DNA of 64,000 bases from Aphelocoma coerulescens. Lineage: Eukaryota > Chordata > Aves > Passeriformes > Corvidae. The stretch covers positions 36,309,501 to 36,373,500 of the forward strand of contig NC_091020.1 of assembly GCF_041296385.1 (NCBI RefSeq). Direction: 5' to 3'. Below are positions 60,660 through 64,000 of the stretch, piece after piece. The number at the start of each line of letters is the position of its first letter. The stretch's first letter is position 1. Below the pieces are notes generated by a model. That model ran no database searches. It worked only from the letters and a program-made list of their open reading frames with translations, and was not told the origin of the DNA. The translations under genes and the position numbers were made by a program.

Positions 60660-61300
60660 GTCCTGGTCTACTGCCAGCCATGGAGCGGCAGAAGCTGCGG
60701 TTTTCCAGAGGGGAAGAACCGAACCCGGAGTCACAGCCGGCACAGACAGCACGGCCCGGCGGCCCCGGAGCCTGCCCAGCCCTGCCGCGTCTGGGGACGA
60801 GGAGCTCAGGAATCCCCTGCACGGCTCGGACAGGCCAGGGAAGAGCCCGGGAACAGTCGGGGACCACGGCAGGAGAAGCCGCTCCATTCAATGTCTTATA
60901 CTGCCACCACCTGAGAACTTCCCTCTCACAGCCTCCTCAAGGGTCCCCGCACCGGGGAACTGCGGCTGCGGCATGGAAGGGCCAAAGGCAGCCCCGGGAC
61001 AGCTTTGGGCCCGAGCTGTGAGGGCACACCCCGTTCCCTCGCCGCCGTTCCCCACACGGGTCATTGCAGAGGGACGGCTGCTGGCGTGCCGATCGCTGGC
61101 CGTGTGGCTGCGAGGTAATTCCCGGGAAAAGCCAGTTAAACAGGCAGGGACTCGCCCCGGGTCCCTCCGACGGAGCTGCGGCCTCGCGGCGCCGGGGCAC
61201 GGGCAGTGCTGGCTCGGGGCCACAGCTCGGGGGCTGCGGACAGAACTCGGCTTTCCCTGAGAGCAGGAGGCGCAGGAGAGCGCGTGGCTGGGTGTAAAAG
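60660..61300. promoter_or_regulatory. CpG island
   Basis: About 640 bases are GC-rich with frequent CpG throughout (dense around 60720-60860 and 61040-61250), in contrast to CpG-poor DNA on both sides. Islands of this size usually mark promoters in vertebrates. A plus-strand ATG at 60680 lies in a good start context (ccagccATGg) with a 113-codon frame, and a GT near 61115 could be a splice donor, but there is no recognisable protein and no matching downstream exon. It could equally be an orphan island. Confidence 0.6.
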
Positions 61301-61678
61301 TCTGAACATTCCCCAAAAATGACCCCGGCAAAGACAGTGGAGGAGCTGCAAACCAGGGGGATGAGGCACCATTCTCTGCTCAGCCCGAGGGGAGCTCACC
61401 CAGCCCGCCCTTGCCTGGCTCAGGCCCTTTGCACCCCCAGGACAGGCTCTGCTCCCAGAAACACCTCCAAGCTTGAGCTCAGCTGCAGTTTGGGTTGAGC
61501 TGGCTGGGAAAAACCCTTCTGTGTGAATATCACTGGGAATGAACAGTGGGGAAGGGTCTCCCCAGCTGAGACAACTCCCACCAGCCCTCACATGAACAGC
61601 AGAGAGGTCAAGCCCTTGTCCCCACCGAGGGAGGGGGATGGCATAGCCTGTCCCTGCTGCCAGCAGCCTCGCTGCTTT
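61301..61678. other. Unique spacer
   Basis: Nothing recognised between the CpG island and the next CR1. Confidence 0.5.
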
Positions 61679-61953
61679 CATGGAACCACAGCCTGGGTTG
61701 GGCTGGAAGGGACCTCAAAGCCCACCCAGTGCCAGCCCTGCCATGGCAGGGACACCTCCCACTGTCCCAGGCTGCTCCCAGCCCCAATGTCCAGCCTGGC
61801 CTTGGGCACTGCCAGGGATCCAGGGGCAGCCCCAGCTGCTCTGGGCACCCTGTGCCAGGGCCTGCCCACCCTCCCAGGGAAGGATTTCTCCCCAAAATCC
61901 AATCCAAATCAACCCTTCTCCACTTAAAGCCATTCTGCCTTCTCCTGGCACTG
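61679..61953 (-). mobile_element. CR1 LINE 3' fragment, group 1
   Basis: Antisense copy from 'catggaaccacagcctgggt' through the standard blocks to 'cttaaagccattctgccttc'. The 'cagggaaggatttctcccca' stretch preserves a region that is altered in several sister copies. Confidence 0.92.
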
Positions 61954-63533
61954 TTTTGGACAGAAACTGCACCAAAGTTCCCAGGTTTGCCCCCAGCAGT
62001 AACACTTCCCATCCCACAGTCACTGCTTTGATTACCAATGTCACCTTAATTTCTCTTTCACAACACAAGTCGCTCTTGCTTGGGGATATTTCAAGATTGC
62101 CTTCAATAAATAGGAATGCAAATTTATTCCTTCATGATTTGTCATTCACTGCATTACCACTGCCATGGAGCAAGAGAGGCCTTCATCTCCAAACTCCTTG
62201 ATAGGGATTTCTCCAAAGACAGATACTTGATCTTCCCATACACCTTTTTGGCTTTTATAAAATAAATACATCAAAGAAGATATTATTCAGGCTTATTTCA
62301 TGTTCAGTGAGAAGTCATCCACACCACGGGAAGATACAAGCTACCAACCTGCCTCCTCAGTCAAATGGAGGAATTAAACCCTCCTTCCTGGCAATCCTTT
62401 AAAAATTGATTCTCAGAGCAGCAGATGCCATCAGGACCCTTTCCACAACTCAGGGACTTTTTCACAAGGGCTCCCTGCTCCCAATTTAGAGAACTAGATC
62501 TAGAAACTCATTTATTCTCTTAAATCCCAGCTCTTGGTCCTTTTCAAGGCCCCCATCCCAAGCCTTGCCCTCAGGGGAGGCTCCTGCCCTGCCAGGGAAG
62601 AAGGTGACAACAGAGCCACCCCTGCGTGATCACTTTTCTCTCCAGCCCAAATCCTCCTTAAAGCAGGTACAGACCCAAAAATGTCCCCAGCTCAGGGCAG
62701 GTGGCCAGTCTTAGCTGCCATTACCTACTGGATTGATTCCTCCAAGTGTTTTCCCAAGCTGAAGGAAATACCAGTAGTTTTATTATCTGTTATAGCTGAA
62801 GTTGTGTGTTGAGCAACCAGGATAAAGCTGAAATGCAGGATGCCACGAGATGTCACTTCTGCTTGCACTCAACAGACTTTTTGAAGATAACCTACGATTT
62901 CTAAGGGGCTGAAGAGGGTTTGAATTTTGGCTGGAGACAAGGAAGGAGGGAACCCCAGGAAGAATGGCACACATCTGCACTAAAGCCCTTATGAATATTA
63001 ATAGTGCCAACACAAAGGAAGCTGCAGCATTAATATGAGTAGCATGATAAAATAGACTTGAGCTTGTGACATGTTCAATCGCTCATTTAATTTTTATAGG
63101 AGTTGATTAAGATGCCTTTGTTTGAATTTTTATACTGTTTACTATAAAACATTATCATTTTCTTCAAAATCTATCGAGACAGACAAACCACACATTTGCC
63201 AAGCTGTTAAATAAATAGTATTAAATCAACAATACCCAGGGTCCCCAAATGCGAGTCATTTCCATGTATATTGATTTTAGTTCCATTTGCTGCAATAAAA
63301 GTTTTGTCTCTAAGCAGAAGGCAAAAAAGCCAACTATTTTATCAAATTGTTTTGGTTTCAGTTCTTGAGATAATGTAGCTCTGCAGTCACTGCATGGGCA
63401 AACTGGCCCTAAGTGCTCTCAGAGAGAGCTCAGGGGATTCAGAGATGGACAACACCAGGCCCGAGCAGCTCCTGCCCTGGAGAGAGCAGGGAGTGCCATG
63501 AGGTTGATGAGGAGCAAATCCCACATGGAAACG
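61954..63533. other. Unique stretch, AT-rich
   Basis: No gene or transposon recognised. An octamer motif ATGCAAAT lies at 62116-62123. 63040-63330 is strongly AT-rich, complex in sequence and repeat-free, which is typical of conserved non-coding DNA but not proof of it. Confidence 0.45.
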
Positions 63534-63906
63534 TGCTGGGATAGCTGGGGGGGTTCAGCCTGGAGAGGAGGAGGTTGTGTGGAGCCCTCCCAGCACCTTC
63601 CAGGGTCTGAAGAGATCACAGGGAACTGGAGAGGGACCCTGCAGCAGGAACTGATGGGACAAGGAGCAGTGGGTGGTACAAAGTGAAAGAGGATATTGGG
63701 AAGGAATTGTTCCCTGGGAGGGTGGGCAGGCCCTGGCACAGGGTGCCCAGAGTAGCTGGGGCTGCCCCTGGATCCCTGGCAGTGCCCAAGGCCAGGCTGG
63801 ACACTGGGGCTGGGAGCAGCCTGGGACAGTGGGAGGTGTCCCTGCCCATGGCAGGGTTGGCACTGGGTGGGCTTTAGGGTCCCTTCCAATCCAGGCCATT
63901 CCATGG
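63534..63906 (+). mobile_element. CR1 LINE 3' fragment, group 1 (long copy)
   Basis: Sense copy starting upstream of the usual break, through 'gggttcagcctggagaggag', 'ggaattgttccctgggaggg' and 'gcccatggcagggttggcac' to 'ccttccaatccaggccattc'. It is about 370 bases. No reverse transcriptase coding remains. Confidence 0.93.
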
Positions 63907-64000
63907 TGGTTCCCTGGCTCCCAGCAGAAGTTGCTGCTCAAGCAGCTGACAGGGATCTCGAGTGTTTTGCCACACTCGGTGACATCCTGAACTCCAAATT
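63907..64000. other. Window end
   Basis: No feature recognised in the last 94 bases. Confidence 0.5.

Noticed and set aside
60680..61021. A 113-codon frame with a good start context in the CpG island
   Set aside because: GC-rich DNA produces such frames by chance. No domain, no recognised homologue and no downstream exon could be seen, so it is mentioned only as part of the island.
17361..63906. A seemingly conserved short protein found many times, with segments such as GRVGRPWHRVPRAAG
   Set aside because: Each occurrence is the same CR1 3' region read in one of its open frames, on either strand. Conservation comes from shared transposon origin, not from a gene family.
1..64000. tRNA, rRNA, snRNA or microRNA genes
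   Set aside because: I found no tRNA promoter boxes with a cloverleaf, no rRNA sequence and no hairpin I could identify as a known microRNA. Short hairpins such as 3713-3736 are within chance expectation.

Overview
This window looks like a non-coding stretch of a bird genome. The evidence is the interspersed repeats. I can place 34 pieces of CR1 (chicken repeat 1) LINE by eye. Nearly all are short 5'-truncated 3' ends, in both orientations, and several end in the ATTCTGTG-type tail typical of avian CR1. I see no Alu, L1 or B-type SINE and no bacterial gene organisation. The two LTR sequences would fit a songbird, but I cannot name a species or chromosome from sequence alone. No protein-coding exon, tRNA, rRNA or known small RNA could be recognised on either strand. 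Recurrent open reading frames are CR1 3' ends read in open frames, and the longest cluster (about 290 codons) is a minisatellite open in all six frames. The window is best described as intergenic or deep intronic DNA.

Layout. 1-17 kb: scattered CR1 pieces of several lineages, a small CpG-rich patch (2.45-2.79 kb), a CR1 whose 3' tip appears inverted in place (6.3-6.7 kb), and a CR1 with a perfect 36-bp internal duplication (13.8 kb). 17.6-22.1 kb: the longest repeat-poor stretch. 22.1-26.5 kb: a GC-rich minisatellite of 17/19-bp units, an endogenous-retrovirus LTR preceded on its own strand by a polypurine tract, an AT-rich near-palindrome, and a second LTR-like sequence. 26.5-36 kb: mostly unique DNA with a 28-bp minisatellite in a two-level pattern (30.5 kb) and more CR1. 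36-64 kb: dense CR1 in both orientations, a pure (ATGGG)15 array (46.8 kb), an AT-rich interval with three octamer motifs (47.3-47.9 kb), a close inverted pair of nearly identical CR1 copies (52.3 and 54.9 kb), and a CpG island of about 650 bp (60.66-61.3 kb).

The CR1 pieces fall into four groups by their 3' ends. Group 1 is the common one, ending 'aacccaaaccattc...gattctgtga'. Group 2 reads 'ggttggaaaag' from the antisense side. Group 3 reads 'cctgagctgg' and group 4 'gtcagggggaaggg'. The group names are mine and are not database subfamilies.

I found no convincing undescribed biological system. The observations most worth checking are the in-place inversion of a CR1 tip, the CpG-decay pattern and six-frame openness of the 17/19-bp array, the LTR with its polypurine tract, a CTCF-like motif carried by group-2 CR1 copies, and the CpG island as a possible unannotated promoter.
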